A stretch of 64,000 nt of DNA from Niveibacterium sp. SC-1 (GCF_038235435.1 NZ_CP151275.1:1612001-1676000); one strand, 5' to 3'; positions 18,816 to 29,763 are shown, counted from the stretch's first letter. Translations and numbers: made by a program. The notes: generated by a model from the letters alone, not told the origin.

Positions 18816-19202
18816 ATGCAGCCCGTCCCCGTCGATCCTGGTACCGAGTTCTTCGTCGCCTGCCTCTGCGCGGAGTGGTGCGGCAGCTGCCGGGAGTATC
18901 GCCAAGGCTTCCTGGACCTCGGCGCGACCTTCCCCGACGCGGGATTCGTCTGGGTCGACGTGGAGGATCATGCCGACCTGATCGGGGACATCGACGTCGA
19001 AAACTTCCCCTCCATTCTGATCCAGCGCGGCGAGGCGGTACTCTTTCTGGGGCCGATGCTGCCCGAGCACGGTCTGCTGCGACGCCTGATTGAAACCTTT
19101 GCGGCGCAGACCCTGACCGAAAGCGTGGCTTACGCGAACGCGACGCCTGAACGTCTCGGCTGGCAGGCGCACAACCTGAGGGCTGCGTTCGCGCGGTCCT
19201 GA
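18816..19202 (+). CDS. Thioredoxin-fold protein with WCGSC active site
   Basis: A small thioredoxin-like protein of 128 residues. AEWCGSC (C22 and C25) is a redox-active CxxC, and the cis-Pro region is NFPSILIQ. There is no signal peptide, so it should act in the cytoplasm. Partners are unknown; it is shorter and more divergent than housekeeping thioredoxin A. The ATG follows a -10-like element directly and lacks a Shine-Dalgarno sequence. It is divergent from rpmE, and a shared terminator separates it from the aminotransferase gene. Confidence 0.85.
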   Translation: MQPVPVDPGTEFFVACLCAEWCGSCREYRQGFLDLGATFPDAGFVWVDVEDHADLIGDIDVENFPSILIQRGEAVLFLGPMLPEHGLLRRLIETFAAQTLTESVAYANATPERLGWQAHNLRAAFARS

Positions 19203-19203
19203 A

Positions 19204-19235
19204 ATGAAAAGAGCCGGCAAGCCGGCTCGTTTCAT
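19204..19235. terminator. Bidirectional terminator between the thioredoxin and aminotransferase genes
   Basis: GAGCCGGC-AA-GCCGGCTC at 19211-19228, extended by ATGAAA/TTTCAT arms. It serves the thioredoxin gene on the plus strand and the aminotransferase gene on the minus strand. Confidence 0.85.
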
Positions 19236-19275
19236 TCGTGGTTACCGGCGCGGGGGCCGGACTTCCAACGGGCGA

Positions 19276-20484
19276 TCAGCCCTTCATCACCTTGGCTAGC
19301 GCATCGGCCACATAGTCCAGGTTCTTGCTGTTAAGCGCGGCCACGCAGATGCGGCCGGTGGAAACAGCGTAGATGCCGAACTCGGTCTTCAGGACTTCGA
19401 CCTGCGCGGCCGACAGGCCGGTGTAGGAGAACATGCCGCGCTGGCTGGTCACGAAGGACAGGTCGCGCGTCACGCCGCGGGCCTTGAGGCCTTCGGCCAG
19501 GCCGGCGCGCATCTGGCGGATGCGTACGCGCATGCCGGCGAGTTCGTCTTCCCACTGCTGGCGCAGCTCGGCGCTGTTGAGCACTGCGGCCACCACCGCG
19601 CCGCCGTGCGTCGGCGGGTTGGAGTAGTTGGTGCGGATGACGCGCTTGAGTTGCGAAAGCACGCGGGCGCTTTCATCCTTGCCGGCGGTCACGATGGACA
19701 GTGCGCCGACGCGTTCACCGTAGAGCGAGAAGCTCTTGGAGAAGGAGCTGGAGACGAAGAACTGCAGACCGGAGGCGGCAAACAGATTCACCGCCACGGC
19801 GTCTTCGGCGATGCCATCGGCAAAGCCCTGATAGGCCATGTCGAGGAAGGGCACGAGGCCCTTTTCGCGGCAGGCGTCCACGACTTCCGCCCATTGCGCG
19901 TCGGACAGATCGGCGCCGGTCGGGTTATGGCAGCAGGCGTGCAGCACGATGATCGAGCCAGCGGGCAGCGACAGCAGGGCGGCCTTCATGGCGGCGAAAT
20001 TCACGCCGCCGGTGGCTGCGTCGTAGTACGGATAGTTCTCGACCACGAAGCCGGCGGATTCGAACAGCGCGCGGTGGTTTTCCCAGCTCGGATCCGAGAT
20101 GTAGACCTTGGCGTTGGGCGACAGGCGCTTGAGATAGTCGGCGCCAATCTTGAGCGCACCGGTGCCGCCCAGGGCTTCGGCCGTGATGACCTGACCGTTG
20201 GCGATCAGCGCGGAGTCCTTGCCGAACAGCAGATTCTGCACGCCGGTGTTGTAGGCGCCCAGACCTTCGATGGGCTGGTAGCCACGTGCCGGAGCGGCTT
20301 CGAGGCGTGCCTTCTCGGCGGCCTTCACGGCGGCGAGCAGCGGAATCTTGCCGTTGTCGTCGTAGTAAACGCCCACGCCAAGATTGACCTTGGTCGTGCG
20401 GGTGTCGGCGTTGAAGGCTTCGTTGAGGCCGAGAATCGGATCGCGGGGGGCCATTTCCACCGCGGCGAAGATCGAGGCAGGCAT
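19276..20484 (-). CDS. Aromatic/aspartate aminotransferase (PLP fold type I)
   Basis: A 402-residue class I aminotransferase of the AspC/TyrB group. The product starts at MPASIFAAVEMAPRDPILG. PLP-binding motifs are CHNPTG and the lysine motif SSSFSKSFSLYGERVG. It converts oxaloacetate or aromatic 2-oxo acids to amino acids with glutamate as donor. Sequence alone does not separate TyrB from AspC, so no symbol is given. A longer start near 20577 adds an improbable leader and is not used. It is divergent from the TauE-type gene and terminated by the hairpin at 19204-19235. Confidence 0.93.
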   Translation of the reverse strand: MPASIFAAVEMAPRDPILGLNEAFNADTRTTKVNLGVGVYYDDNGKIPLLAAVKAAEKARLEAAPARGYQPIEGLGAYNTGVQNLLFGKDSALIANGQVITAEALGGTGALKIGADYLKRLSPNAKVYISDPSWENHRALFESAGFVVENYPYYDAATGGVNFAAMKAALLSLPAGSIIVLHACCHNPTGADLSDAQWAEVVDACREKGLVPFLDMAYQGFADGIAEDAVAVNLFAASGLQFFVSSSFSKSFSLYGERVGALSIVTAGKDESARVLSQLKRVIRTNYSNPPTHGGAVVAAVLNSAELRQQWEDELAGMRVRIRQMRAGLAEGLKARGVTRDLSFVTSQRGMFSYTGLSAAQVEVLKTEFGIYAVSTGRICVAALNSKNLDYVADALAKVMKG

Positions 20485-20667
20485 CAGAACTCCGGTGTCG
20501 TGCAAAAGGGAACAGTGAAGGCGACCATGCGGTCGCGGCGCTTGTCCGCAGACAAAGTCGCCATGAAAATCAAGCATTTGAGTTTAACACGCGCACATCG
20601 CCTCTTCCGAGGATTGCTGGCGCGGCAAGTGACTAACGCGCGAGGCGCGCAAAGGATGTACGGCTGA

Positions 20668-21456
20668 ATGCAGGCAGGACTTGAAGGCGCCGGGATACTG
20701 GCGGCGGTGGGGGGCGGTTTCGACACCACGGGCTGGATCGTGGCCGGGCTGGCGGTCCTCATGACCGGGATATCGAAGTCGGCGCTCGGTGGTGCGCTGG
20801 GTGGGCTGGCGGTGCCCTTCATGGCGATGTGGCTGCCGGCGCGTGAGGCGGCAGCGGTGATGCTGCCGATCCTGGTCCTGATGGATCTGGTCGGCATCCG
20901 CGCCTTCTGGGGCAAGGCTTCCCTGCCCGAACTCAAGACGCTGATTCCGGCGGCCTTGGTCGGGATTGCGCTGGGGACGCTGACTTTCGGGCTGGTGCCG
21001 GATCGTGGCGTCAAGGCGGTGATCGGTGCGATCGCGGTCTGGTTTGCTATCGACCGGATTGTCCGTCGCGGCGCGAAGCCTGTATCGGAGCCGGGGCGCG
21101 CCAAGGCCTGGCTGTGGGGCGGTGTTTCCGGCGTGACCAGCACGCTGGCGCATGCGGGCGGGCCGCCGCTGCTGGTTTACCTGCTCGGCCGCGGCCTGCC
21201 GCGGGAAACCTTTGTCGCGACGACAGTCTTCTACTTTGCGGTCATAAACGCCGCGAAGGTCCCGTTCTATGTGGGCCTCGGGCTCTTCACCCGCGAGTCG
21301 CTGCTGATCTCGTTGTGTTTTGCGCCGCTGGTGCCACTCGGTGTGTGGTTGGGCGTGCGGCTGCTGACACGTCTGCCGGAGCGGCCGTTCTACATATTCG
21401 CGACGGCGGCCTTGGGACTATCCGGGCTCAAGCTCATCCAGGAAGCCCTCTCCTGA
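20668..21456 (+). CDS. TSUP (TauE/SafE) family membrane transporter
   Basis: A 262-residue hydrophobic protein of the TauE/SafE family, thought to export sulfite, sulfonates or related organic anions. About eight transmembrane segments are visible in two repeats. Each repeat carries a typical conserved segment: TGISKSALGGALGGLAVPF and GVTSTLAHAGGPPLLVYLL. The substrate cannot be inferred from the neighbours (aminotransferase, uvrB). It starts at ATG 20668. Confidence 0.88.
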   Translation: MQAGLEGAGILAAVGGGFDTTGWIVAGLAVLMTGISKSALGGALGGLAVPFMAMWLPAREAAAVMLPILVLMDLVGIRAFWGKASLPELKTLIPAALVGIALGTLTFGLVPDRGVKAVIGAIAVWFAIDRIVRRGAKPVSEPGRAKAWLWGGVSGVTSTLAHAGGPPLLVYLLGRGLPRETFVATTVFYFAVINAAKVPFYVGLGLFTRESLLISLCFAPLVPLGVWLGVRLLTRLPERPFYIFATAALGLSGLKLIQEALS

Positions 21457-21554
21457 CAGAAACTGACAGGGTCTTCACCCACAATGTGATGCGGCGGCGC
21501 CTTGCGCCGACCCGCCGAATCCCCAGATAAGGGACGCCAACAGGAGCGCAATCC

Positions 21555-23588
21555 GTGATCGTCGAGTACCCGAACAGTCCTTTTCGCCTGCACCAGCCTT
21601 TTCCGCCCGCCGGCGATCAGCCCGCGGCGATCGACGCGCTGGTCGAAGGGGTCGAGGACGGCCTGATGTACCAGACCCTGCTCGGGGTGACCGGCTCGGG
21701 CAAGACCTACACGATGGCCAACGTGATCGCGCGGACCGGCAAGCCGGCCTTGGTGCTGGCGCCGAACAAGACGCTCGCGGCGCAGCTGTATTCGGAGTTC
21801 AAGGAGTTCTTCCCGGAGAACGCGGTCGAGTACTTCGTCTCGTACTACGACTACTACCAGCCCGAGGCCTACGTGCCCTCGCGCGATCTTTTCATCGAGA
21901 AGGACTCGTCGATCAACGAGCACATCGAGCAGATGCGGCTCTCGGCGACCAAGAGCCTGCTCGAACGGCGCGACGTGGTGATCGTCGCCACCGTCTCGTG
22001 CATCTACGGTATCGGTGACCCGGCCGACTACCACAGCATGATCCTGCATCTGCGCGAGGGCGAAAAACTCTCGCACCGCGAGGTGGTGCAGCGGCTCGTC
22101 GGCATGCAGTACACCCGCGCGGACCTGGACTTCAAGCGCGGCACCTTCCGCGTACGCGGCGACGTGATCGACGTGTTTCCCGCGGAGAACGCCGAGCACG
22201 CGGTGCGCATCGAGATGTTCGACGACGAGATCGAGCATCTCACTGTCTTCGATCCGCTCACCGGCCACCTGAAGCAGCGTCTCGCGCGCTTCACCGTGTT
22301 CCCCTCCAGCCACTACGTGACGCCGCGCGCGACGGTGATGCGCGCGATCGAGGCGATCAAGGAGGAGCTGCGCGACCGCAAGGACTTCTACATCCGCGAG
22401 AACATGCTCGTGGAGGCACAGCGCATCGAGCAGCGCACCCGTTTCGACCTCGAGATGCTCACCGAAATGGGCTTCTGCAAGGGCATCGAGAACTACTCGC
22501 GGCACCTTTCCGGCCGCGCACCGGGCGAGCCGCCGCCGACGCTCATCGACTACCTGCCGCGCGATGCGCTGATGTTCATCGACGAATCGCACGTGGCGAT
22601 CCCGCAGGTGGGCGGCATGTTCAAGGGCGACCGTGCGCGCAAGGAAAATCTGGTGGGCTTTGGCTTCCGCCTGCCTTCCGCCGTAGATAACCGGCCGCTC
22701 AAGTTCGAGGAGTTCGAGCGCCTGATGCCGCAATCGATCTTCGTCTCCGCCACGCCGGCGGATTACGAGGCGCAACACCAGGGCCAGGTGGTGGAGCAGG
22801 TGGTGCGGCCGACCGGTCTGGTAGACCCGGTGGTGATCGTGCGGCCGGCGATGACCCAGGTCGACGACCTGCTCATGGAGATCCGCGAGCGCGTGGCGGT
22901 CGAAGAGCGTGTGCTGGTGACGGTGCTGACCAAGCGCCTGGCCGAGGAACTCACCAACTACCTGGCCGAGAACGGCATCAAGGTGCGTTACCTGCACTCG
23001 GACATCGACACGGTGGAGCGGGTGGAAATCATCCGCGACCTGCGCCTGGGCCTGTTCGACGTGCTCATCGGCATCAACCTGCTGCGCGAGGGTCTGGACA
23101 TTCCCGAGGTCTCACTGGTGACGATCCTGGATGCGGACAAGGAAGGTTTCCTGCGTTCCGCACGCAGCTTGATCCAGACCATCGGTCGCGCCGCGCGCAA
23201 CCTCAATGGCACGGCCATCCTCTACGCCGACCGGATCACCGATTCGATGAAGGCGGCGATCGGGGAAACCGAGCGGCGGCGCGCCAAACAGGTGGCGCAT
23301 AACGAAGCGAACGGCATCGTGCCGCGCTCGGTCAAGAAGCGCATCAAGGACATCATTGACGGCGTGTACGACGCAGGTGCGGCGGCCGAGGCACAACGCG
23401 TTGAATCGGCCCGCGCGGACTACGCGGTGATGGATGAGAAAGCACTCGCCAAGGCGATCAAGGCGCTTGAGAAGGAGATGAACGAGCACGCGCGCAATCT
23501 CGATTTCGAGAAGGCCGCCGCCGCCCGCGACGAGCTGTTCCGTTTGCGCCAGCGCGCTTTCGGCGCCGACCAGCACGATGCGCCCTGA
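21555..23588 (+). CDS. uvrB: Excinuclease ABC subunit B
   Basis: DNA-damage recognition helicase of nucleotide excision repair, acting with UvrA and UvrC. The 677-residue protein shows Walker [11 protein letters not shown], the damage-contacting beta-hairpin [12 protein letters not shown], a DESH box (FIDESHV) and motif VI (QTIGRAARN). A C-terminal UVR coiled coil (about 630-665) binds UvrC. It starts with GTG at 21555. uvrC lies elsewhere in this window at 52003-53838. Confidence 0.98.
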   Translation: MIVEYPNSPFRLHQPFPPAGDQPAAIDALVEGVEDGLMYQTLLGVTGSGKTYTMANVIARTGKPALVLAPNKTLAAQLYSEFKEFFPENAVEYFVSYYDYYQPEAYVPSRDLFIEKDSSINEHIEQMRLSATKSLLERRDVVIVATVSCIYGIGDPADYHSMILHLREGEKLSHREVVQRLVGMQYTRADLDFKRGTFRVRGDVIDVFPAENAEHAVRIEMFDDEIEHLTVFDPLTGHLKQRLARFTVFPSSHYVTPRATVMRAIEAIKEELRDRKDFYIRENMLVEAQRIEQRTRFDLEMLTEMGFCKGIENYSRHLSGRAPGEPPPTLIDYLPRDALMFIDESHVAIPQVGGMFKGDRARKENLVGFGFRLPSAVDNRPLKFEEFERLMPQSIFVSATPADYEAQHQGQVVEQVVRPTGLVDPVVIVRPAMTQVDDLLMEIRERVAVEERVLVTVLTKRLAEELTNYLAENGIKVRYLHSDIDTVERVEIIRDLRLGLFDVLIGINLLREGLDIPEVSLVTILDADKEGFLRSARSLIQTIGRAARNLNGTAILYADRITDSMKAAIGETERRRAKQVAHNEANGIVPRSVKKRIKDIIDGVYDAGAAAEAQRVESARADYAVMDEKALAKAIKALEKEMNEHARNLDFEKAAAARDELFRLRQRAFGADQHDAP

Positions 23589-23664
23589 TGCGTAGCGCTT
23601 GGCAGGGCGCGCTTGGCGGCTGCTCTAGAATGCGGCTTTCCGACTGTCGCCGAGTCTGCCCGCT

Positions 23665-24135
23665 GTGAACGCCAACACCCCGCCTCGCATCCTCTTCGTC
23701 TGCACCGGAAACATCTGCCGTTCGCCCACCGCCGAGGGCGTGGCGCGTGCCGTGTTCGCACGCGAGGGCTTCCGGGCGGAGTTCGATTCGGCGGGGACGC
23801 AGGGGTACCACAGCGGCGAGGCGCCGGACCCACGCAGCCAGAAGGCGGCGACGCGGCGCGGCTACGACCTCTCCGGTCTGCGTGCACGCAAGCTCACGCC
23901 CGCGGACTTTGCCCGTTTCGACCTGGTGCTGGCGATGGACCAGGGACACATGGACCTGCTGCAGGCGCAATGCCCCGCGGCATACCGGCACAAGGTCCGC
24001 TTGTTTCTCGACCACGCGTCGGGCGCCGAAGTCCCCGATCCCTACTACGGGGGCGACGCCGGCTTCGAGCATGTGCTCGACCTGTGCGAGGACGGCGCGC
24101 ACGACCTCCTGGCCGCCTTGCGCAAGTTGGCCTGA
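23665..24135 (+). CDS. Low-molecular-weight protein-tyrosine phosphatase
   Basis: A 156-residue phosphatase. The P-loop VCTGNICRS provides C13 and R19, and DPYYGGDAGFE supplies the general acid Asp. Starts at GTG 23665. Cytoplasmic members dephosphorylate tyrosine kinases of polysaccharide export or unknown proteins. No kinase gene is nearby, so the target is unknown. A TAGAAT -10-like element lies at 23626-23631. Confidence 0.93.
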   Translation: MNANTPPRILFVCTGNICRSPTAEGVARAVFAREGFRAEFDSAGTQGYHSGEAPDPRSQKAATRRGYDLSGLRARKLTPADFARFDLVLAMDQGHMDLLQAQCPAAYRHKVRLFLDHASGAEVPDPYYGGDAGFEHVLDLCEDGAHDLLAALRKLA

Positions 24136-24164
24136 CGGTTCTCGGCCAGGCCGTTCCGGAAACT

Positions 24165-25289
24165 CTAGCTGGCGACCGCGCCGCTGCGCGTGATTACGCT
24201 CGTGTCGACGTAGCGTTTGCTCGCGGCGAGCGTGCTTGAAACGCTTTCGGCCAGCGGGCTGGTGCTGACCTCTTGCAAGCTCCCTGCAAGCCTGCCGCTT
24301 CCCGCACTCGGGCCCGCGCGGCGCAGGCCCTCAACCAGCACGCGTGCTGCAAGGTAGCCTTCGAGGTTGGCGGGTGTCGGCGTTTCGTCGTAGTTGGTGG
24401 CGAAGGCACGCACGAATTCGCGCACGGCCGGTGCCGTGCTGCGCACCGGATCCGGTACGACGCGCGAGAGCACGATGCCTGCGGCGACCGCAGGCCCCAT
24501 GACTTCGCGCAGGCTGTTCTGGTCCACACCGGAGGTCGCGCACACAAAAAGCCCCGGGTCGCGTGCCCGCAGCGCGCGGGCGAGCAGGGCGGTCGGAATC
24601 GTGTCCGCCAGGATCACCACAGCCTGAGGTTGGAGCTTGAGCACCGCTTCCGCCTCCTTGTCGAGGCGGGCGGCATCGCCGCTCAGCGGCACGGTGGTGG
24701 CGACGATGCCGCGTGTCTTGGCCAGCGCCAGTGCGGCGTCGCGCGCGTTGCGGCCGGTGGCGGTGCTGGCGTGGGCGATGGCGAAGGACTTCAGGCCGGC
24801 GCCGCGGAAGGTCGCCAGGATCGCGGCCACCTCCTCGCCGTAGGTGGCTCGCAGATACCGCACGCGCGCCTGTTCGCTGGCGTCTCCCGCCCCGCTCATC
24901 GGCGCGAACAGCACACGCTCGCTCTGTTTGAACAGTGCGCTCTTGGTCACGGCATCGACGCAGGCGTCACCGGTGAAGCCGAAGAGGACGTCCGCGCCGT
25001 CCTGCCCCAGGAGGCTCGCGAGATTGTCCAGACTGCGCTGTGGCAAGCCGCCGTCGTCGCGTTGGATCAGCTTCAGATTGCGTCCCTGGATGCCTCCTGC
25101 GCGATTGACCTGGTCGAAGCAGAGCTTCGCACCGGTGAAGTAGTCGCGACCGAGGTTCTGGGTGGGTCCGGACAGATCGACCGACTGGCCGATGACCCAT
25201 GGTCGCGAACTCTGCGCGGAGGCCAGCGGGCTCGCGAGAAACAGCGCCGCACCCGTGCCGCTGCCAAGAAGAAAACGCCGCCTGTTCAT
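24165..25289 (-). CDS. LivK-like ABC substrate-binding protein with Tat-type signal
   Basis: A periplasmic binding protein of the branched-chain amino acid/amide type (Peripla_BP_6), 374 residues. The N-terminus has a twin-arginine-like start, NRRRFLLGSG, and a hydrophobic stretch ending ASAQ. The core has VIGQSVDLSGPTQNLG and GGIQGRNLKL. No permease or ATPase gene accompanies it, so it is an orphan binding protein. It could feed a distant LIV transporter or act as a sensor ligand carrier. It converges with the phosphatase gene. Confidence 0.87.
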   Translation of the reverse strand: MNRRRFLLGSGTGAALFLASPLASAQSSRPWVIGQSVDLSGPTQNLGRDYFTGAKLCFDQVNRAGGIQGRNLKLIQRDDGGLPQRSLDNLASLLGQDGADVLFGFTGDACVDAVTKSALFKQSERVLFAPMSGAGDASEQARVRYLRATYGEEVAAILATFRGAGLKSFAIAHASTATGRNARDAALALAKTRGIVATTVPLSGDAARLDKEAEAVLKLQPQAVVILADTIPTALLARALRARDPGLFVCATSGVDQNSLREVMGPAVAAGIVLSRVVPDPVRSTAPAVREFVRAFATNYDETPTPANLEGYLAARVLVEGLRRAGPSAGSGRLAGSLQEVSTSPLAESVSSTLAASKRYVDTSVITRSGAVAS

Positions 25290-25384
25290 AAAGCGCGGAA
25301 TCCGGTTGAAAACGAGAATTTCGCAGTTTGAGCGGCGATTATTTAGTGCGTTTTACAAAAATCTGAAAGGTGGGCCGCAAATGC

Positions 25385-25420
25385 AGAAGGGCCATCGCGA
25401 TCAATCGCGATGGCCCTTCT
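25385..25420 (-). terminator. Hairpin downstream of rne
   Basis: A perfect 16-base stem (25385-25400 and 25405-25420) with TCAA loop, 47 bases after the rne stop. The T tail is weak, so the stem may stabilise the 3' end as well as terminate. Confidence 0.75.
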
Positions 25421-25467
25421 CAGTGCTTCACTGCCGACCCTGGTTGGGTCAGCAGGATTCCGCTGCC

Positions 25468-28413
25468 TTACTTGTTGCGGGTCTCGACCTGCTCAAGCAT
25501 GTCTTCCACCGGCGCGCGCGAAACACGCTCGCGGCGACGGCGCGCAGGGGCGGGCGCATCTTCCGTGACGACTGCCGCCACGGGGGCCGCAGATCGGGTC
25601 TCGATCATCTCGAGATCGCTGGCCTTGATGTACGCAGACAGGTCGATCGGCGCATGGGCCTGTGGCTTCGCCGGCGAAACGGCCGGGGCTTCGATGGCCT
25701 GGTGGCGAGCCACCGCTTCCGCCAGGACCGGCGCGGGTTCCGGTGCGGACGGGGCGACCTCGGTTTCCACTGCGGGCGCGCTTACAGGCGTTTCGACGCG
25801 AACGGGCTCGGGAGCGATCGTGGGCTCGCTTGCGGCGGCCTGGATCTGAGGCGCGGCTTCCGCAACAACCTCCGCAGTCGCTTCCACTGCGGTCGGCGCG
25901 ACGGTCGCAACGACCTCCGCGGTCACGGCTTGCAGTGCTTCCACGGCAGGCGTGGCGACCGGCTCGGCGGCGGCTTGCGCTTCAAGCTGCACTTCGGCTG
26001 CGGCCGTTTCGAGCTTCTCGACGTGGCCGTCGGGCGTGATCAGGTATTCCACCGGACCGCCCTGCAGCGCCTCACCGCGGCGTTCGCCACCACGACGACC
26101 GCGGCGATTGCGGCGGCGGCTGGAGCTGCCGGCTTCGTCCTCTGCCGTCGGTGCTGCAACTTCCGCGACTTCGCCTGCGGACTGAGTGACGACTTCCCGA
26201 TCAGCGGCTGCCGCATTGCGGTTTTCGCGAGCTTCACGCGGTTGGCGGGGCTGGCGTTCGCGACGCGGTTGCTGGGCGTTGGTCGCTTCCTCCGTAGGCG
26301 CGGCAACGTTGCTGGCGCTCGCATCCACGACGACGGCTTCGCGCTTTTCCTGGCGCTCACCACGCTCGCGCTTGTCTTCGCCGCGTTCGCGACGATTGCG
26401 CTCACGACCATCGGGCTTGCCTTCCTTGGTGGTGTCGGTCTGCTCCGCGCGCTGCTCGCGCTGGCGATCGGCGCGCTCAGGGCGCTCCGCCTTTTCGCCG
26501 CGGTTGCGACCTTCGCCACGTTCGCGTTTTTCCTCGCCACGGGCGGAACGCTCACCGCGTTCCTCGCCATTGCGACGCTGGCCATCGCGACCCCGACCAC
26601 GTTCACCACGATTGCGCTCTTGGCGGCTCTCACGCTTACCTGCCGGCGCGGGTGCCGGTGCTGCGGGGGCGGGAGCCGGTTGTGCGCTGTCGCCGCGGAG
26701 CCAGGCCAGCACGCGCTGGAACAGGCCGGGGGCGGGCGCCGTTGCGACTGTCGCCGGCGCAGCGGCGACCGGTGCCGGCTTGGGCTCGACGATCGGCGCC
26801 GGCGTATCGGGCGTGAAGTTGCGGATCGCAGCTTCCTGGCGTTGCGGCTTGCCATCGGTGTTGGCCGAGGGCGGTGCGTAGTTCGCGTCTTCCGGCATCA
26901 CCGCCATGCGGTAGCTAGGAAGACTGGTGTCTTCCTGGTTCAGCTGGTCGTGGCGCAGGCGGATGATTTCGTGCGCCGGGGTTTCCAGGTGACGGTTGGG
27001 GATCAGCAGCAGGTTGATCTTGTGGCGCAGCTCGATCTTGGCGATGTCCACCCGCTTTTCGTTGAGCAGGAAGGTCGCGACATCGACCGGCACCTGTACG
27101 TGCACCGCGCCGGTGTTCTCCTTCATCGCTTCCTCTTCGAGGATGCGCAGGATGTGCAGCGCGGCGGACTCGGTCGAGCGGATATGACCGGTGCCGGTAC
27201 AGCGCGGACAGGTGATGTAGCTGGTTTCCGCGAGGGCCGGACGCAGGCGCTGGCGCGAGAGCTCGAGGAGGCCGAAGCGGCTGATCTTGCCCATCTGCAC
27301 GCGGGCGCGGTCATGACGAAGGGCGTCGCGCAGGCGGTTTTCCACCTCGCGCTGGCTCTTCGGGTTTTCCATGTCGATGAAGTCGATGACGATCAGGCCG
27401 CCCAGGTCGCGCAGACGCAATTGGCGGGCAACTTCGTCGGCCGCTTCGAGGTTGGTCTTGAGCGCGGTCTCCTCGATGTCGCTGCCCTTGGTGGCACGAC
27501 CGGAGTTCACATCGACGGCGACCAGCGCTTCGGTGTGGTCGATCACCACGGCGCCGCCCGAAGGCATGTTCACCTGGCGCGAGTAGGCCGATTCGATCTG
27601 GTGTTCGATCTGGAAGCGCGAGAACAGCGGCACGTCGTCGCGGTAGCGCTTTACGCGATGCACGTTGGTCGGCATCACGTGGGCCATGAACTGCTTGGCC
27701 TGCTCGTACACCTCGTCGGTGTCGATCAGGAGTTCGCCGATGTCGGACGAGAAGTAGTCGCGGATCGCGCGGATCACCAGACTGCCTTCCTGGTAGATCA
27801 GGCAGGCGCCTTTCTCGGCCTTGGAGGCGGACTCGATCGCCTTCCACAGTTGGGCGAGGTAGTTCAGGTCCCACTGCAGTTCTTCGGCGGTGCGGCCGAT
27901 CGCAGCGGTGCGGGCGATCAGGCTCATGCCCGAGGGCACTTCGACCTGATCAAGCGCATCGCGCAGTTCGGCGCGTTCGTCACCTTCCACGCGACGCGAA
28001 ACGCCACCGCCGCGCGGATTGTTCGGCATCAGGACCAGGTAGCGGCCGGCGAGCGAGATGAAGGTGGTGAGGGCAGCGCCCTTGTTGCCACGTTCGTCCT
28101 TTTCGACCTGGACGATCAGTTCCTGGCCTTCACGCAGGGCTTCGCGGATGGTGGCACGCGATGCGTCCACACCTTCCTTGAAGTAGGCGCGAGAAATTTC
28201 CTTGAACGGCAGGAAGCCGTGACGCTCGGCACCGTAGTCGACAAAGGCAGCTTCGAGGCTGGGCTCGATGCGGGTGATGACGCCCTTGTAGATGTTGCTC
28301 TTGCGTTGTTCCTTGGCGGCCGATTCGATATCGAGGTCGATCAGTTTCTGACCGTCCACGATCGCGACGCGAAGTTCTTCGGCCTGCGTCGCGTTAAAGA
28401 GCATGCGCTTCAT
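25468..28413 (-). CDS. rne: Ribonuclease E
   Basis: Essential endoribonuclease and degradosome scaffold, 981 residues from ATG 28413 ([10 protein letters not shown]), preceded by a GGGGGAA ribosome site. N-terminal S1 domain about residues 35-120 ([13 protein letters not shown]), then the DNase I-like catalytic region and the zinc-link CPRCTGTG. After about residue 500 the sequence becomes a long low-complexity scaffold. First comes an Arg/Glu/Gly-rich stretch, likely RNA-binding, then Ala/Val/Glu/Pro-rich segments. It is divergent from rluC. A Met eight codons further upstream is possible but less well placed. Confidence 0.96.
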   Translation of the reverse strand: MKRMLFNATQAEELRVAIVDGQKLIDLDIESAAKEQRKSNIYKGVITRIEPSLEAAFVDYGAERHGFLPFKEISRAYFKEGVDASRATIREALREGQELIVQVEKDERGNKGAALTTFISLAGRYLVLMPNNPRGGGVSRRVEGDERAELRDALDQVEVPSGMSLIARTAAIGRTAEELQWDLNYLAQLWKAIESASKAEKGACLIYQEGSLVIRAIRDYFSSDIGELLIDTDEVYEQAKQFMAHVMPTNVHRVKRYRDDVPLFSRFQIEHQIESAYSRQVNMPSGGAVVIDHTEALVAVDVNSGRATKGSDIEETALKTNLEAADEVARQLRLRDLGGLIVIDFIDMENPKSQREVENRLRDALRHDRARVQMGKISRFGLLELSRQRLRPALAETSYITCPRCTGTGHIRSTESAALHILRILEEEAMKENTGAVHVQVPVDVATFLLNEKRVDIAKIELRHKINLLLIPNRHLETPAHEIIRLRHDQLNQEDTSLPSYRMAVMPEDANYAPPSANTDGKPQRQEAAIRNFTPDTPAPIVEPKPAPVAAAPATVATAPAPGLFQRVLAWLRGDSAQPAPAPAAPAPAPAGKRESRQERNRGERGRGRDGQRRNGEERGERSARGEEKRERGEGRNRGEKAERPERADRQREQRAEQTDTTKEGKPDGRERNRRERGEDKRERGERQEKREAVVVDASASNVAAPTEEATNAQQPRRERQPRQPREARENRNAAAADREVVTQSAGEVAEVAAPTAEDEAGSSSRRRNRRGRRGGERRGEALQGGPVEYLITPDGHVEKLETAAAEVQLEAQAAAEPVATPAVEALQAVTAEVVATVAPTAVEATAEVVAEAAPQIQAAASEPTIAPEPVRVETPVSAPAVETEVAPSAPEPAPVLAEAVARHQAIEAPAVSPAKPQAHAPIDLSAYIKASDLEMIETRSAAPVAAVVTEDAPAPARRRRERVSRAPVEDMLEQVETRNK

Positions 28414-28791
28414 GTTGTGTTGTTCCCCCGCGCGCATACGGGCAGAACGAAACCCACCGTCGGTGTGGGACGGATGAAACTCAGATTGTCGGGAACGCGG
28501 TCATGCGTGGTTTCGGATCAATCAAAAAGAGTCGCGGGATTTCGTTTGGACTGCTCTGGCAACACGACGAAAACTCTCGTCCGGTCCAGCGCGTCGTAAT
28601 CTGCGTAGTGCGCGCCAACTAGGTGGTCTATCAGTATTTTGGGTACCATCGCGAGCTTTTGTGCTCCAGCGATGGCGGGCCCTCACGTGTTTTGCCCGGG
28701 AGCCTTGCTCTTCGCCGCCGATTTGCGCAGGCCTTTTGGCGCTGCGTACCCCGACGGATCAGACCGGGAAAACCCGAGCAGTATATTCAAC
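28414..28791. other. Divergent rne-rluC intergenic region
   Basis: A 378-base stretch without a convincing gene. It must carry the rne leader and the rluC promoter. In enterobacteria the long rne leader mediates autoregulation by RNase E; whether this one does is untested. I could not identify a defined hairpin or promoter with confidence. Confidence 0.5.
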
Positions 28792-29763
28792 ATGGTCTTG
28801 CAAGGCAAAAACACGTCGGCACCGGCCGTCCAGCGCGTCCTAGTGGACGAGCAGGACGCCGGGCAGCGGATCGACAACTTCCTGATGCGCGTCTGCAAAG
28901 GCGCGCCCAAGAGCCTCATTTACCGCATCCTGCGCAGCGGCGAGGTGCGGGTGAATCGCGGCCGGATCGACCAGACCTACCGCCTTGTCGCCGGTGATGA
29001 GATACGGATCCCGCCCCTGCGTCTGGCCGAAAAGGCGGACACGTCGCACGTGCCTGGGCGTGAATTCCCGGTGGTGTTCGAGGACGAGGCGCTTCTGGCG
29101 ATCGACAAGCCGGCCGGCGTGGCGGTGCACGGCGGCAGCGGCGTGTCCTTCGGCGTGATCGAGCAGCTACGCCAGAGTCGGCCCGAGGCGCATTTTCTGG
29201 AGCTGGCGCACCGGCTTGACCGCGAGACTTCCGGCATCCTGCTGATCGGCAAGAAGCGCGCGGCGCTCAAGCGTCTGCACGATCTGCTGCGCGAAAGCGC
29301 GCTGGACAAGCGTTATCTGGCGCTCGTGTCCGGTCGCTGGCCCAACCCGGTGCAGCACATCCGGCTCGCGCTGACCCGCTATCTGACGGACGAGGGCGAG
29401 CGCCGGGTGGCGGTGGATGAAGAGGGCGGGAAAGCCTCGCATTCGATCGTGCGCCTGGTTCGACGCTGGCAGAATTTCAGTCTGGTCGAAGTGCAAATCA
29501 AGACAGGGCGCACCCATCAGATCCGGGTGCACCTCACGCACCTGGGGTTTCCGCTCGCAGGGGATGACAAGTACGGCGACTTCGCGCTCAACAAGGCGCT
29601 CCAGAAGTCCGGCTTGAAGCGCATGTTCCTGCATGCGGCCAGCCTCAAGCTGGCGCATCCGGTCAGTGACGAGCCGCTGGAGCTCGCCGCGCCCCTGCCG
29701 CGGGAGTTGGCAGATTTCGTGGCCCATCTCGATGCTACGGAGAAGGCCGACTATGGCGCGTAA
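28792..29763 (+). CDS. rluC: 23S rRNA pseudouridine synthase RluC
   Basis: Modifies uridines 955, 2504 and 2580 of 23S rRNA (E. coli numbering). 323 residues from ATG 28792 (MVLQGKNTSAP). An S4 RNA-binding domain occupies about residues 20-80. The catalytic motif HRLDRETSGILL carries the essential Asp, and KTGRTHQIRVHL follows. No strong ribosome site is visible before the ATG. Divergent from rne, as in E. coli. Its end overlaps the following HAD gene by 11 bases. Confidence 0.95.
   Translation: MVLQGKNTSAPAVQRVLVDEQDAGQRIDNFLMRVCKGAPKSLIYRILRSGEVRVNRGRIDQTYRLVAGDEIRIPPLRLAEKADTSHVPGREFPVVFEDEALLAIDKPAGVAVHGGSGVSFGVIEQLRQSRPEAHFLELAHRLDRETSGILLIGKKRAALKRLHDLLRESALDKRYLALVSGRWPNPVQHIRLALTRYLTDEGERRVAVDEEGGKASHSIVRLVRRWQNFSLVEVQIKTGRTHQIRVHLTHLGFPLAGDDKYGDFALNKALQKSGLKRMFLHAASLKLAHPVSDEPLELAAPLPRELADFVAHLDATEKADYGA

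Noticed and set aside
20668-21456. A specific sulfite or taurine exporter assignment for the TSUP protein.
   Set aside because: No sulfonate genes are adjacent and the family has diverse substrates, so only the family name is given.
25162-28599. A long open frame opposite rne and the LivK-like gene.
   Set aside because: It crosses two well-supported genes and the rne terminator, and its product is Arg/Gly-rich without a family match.
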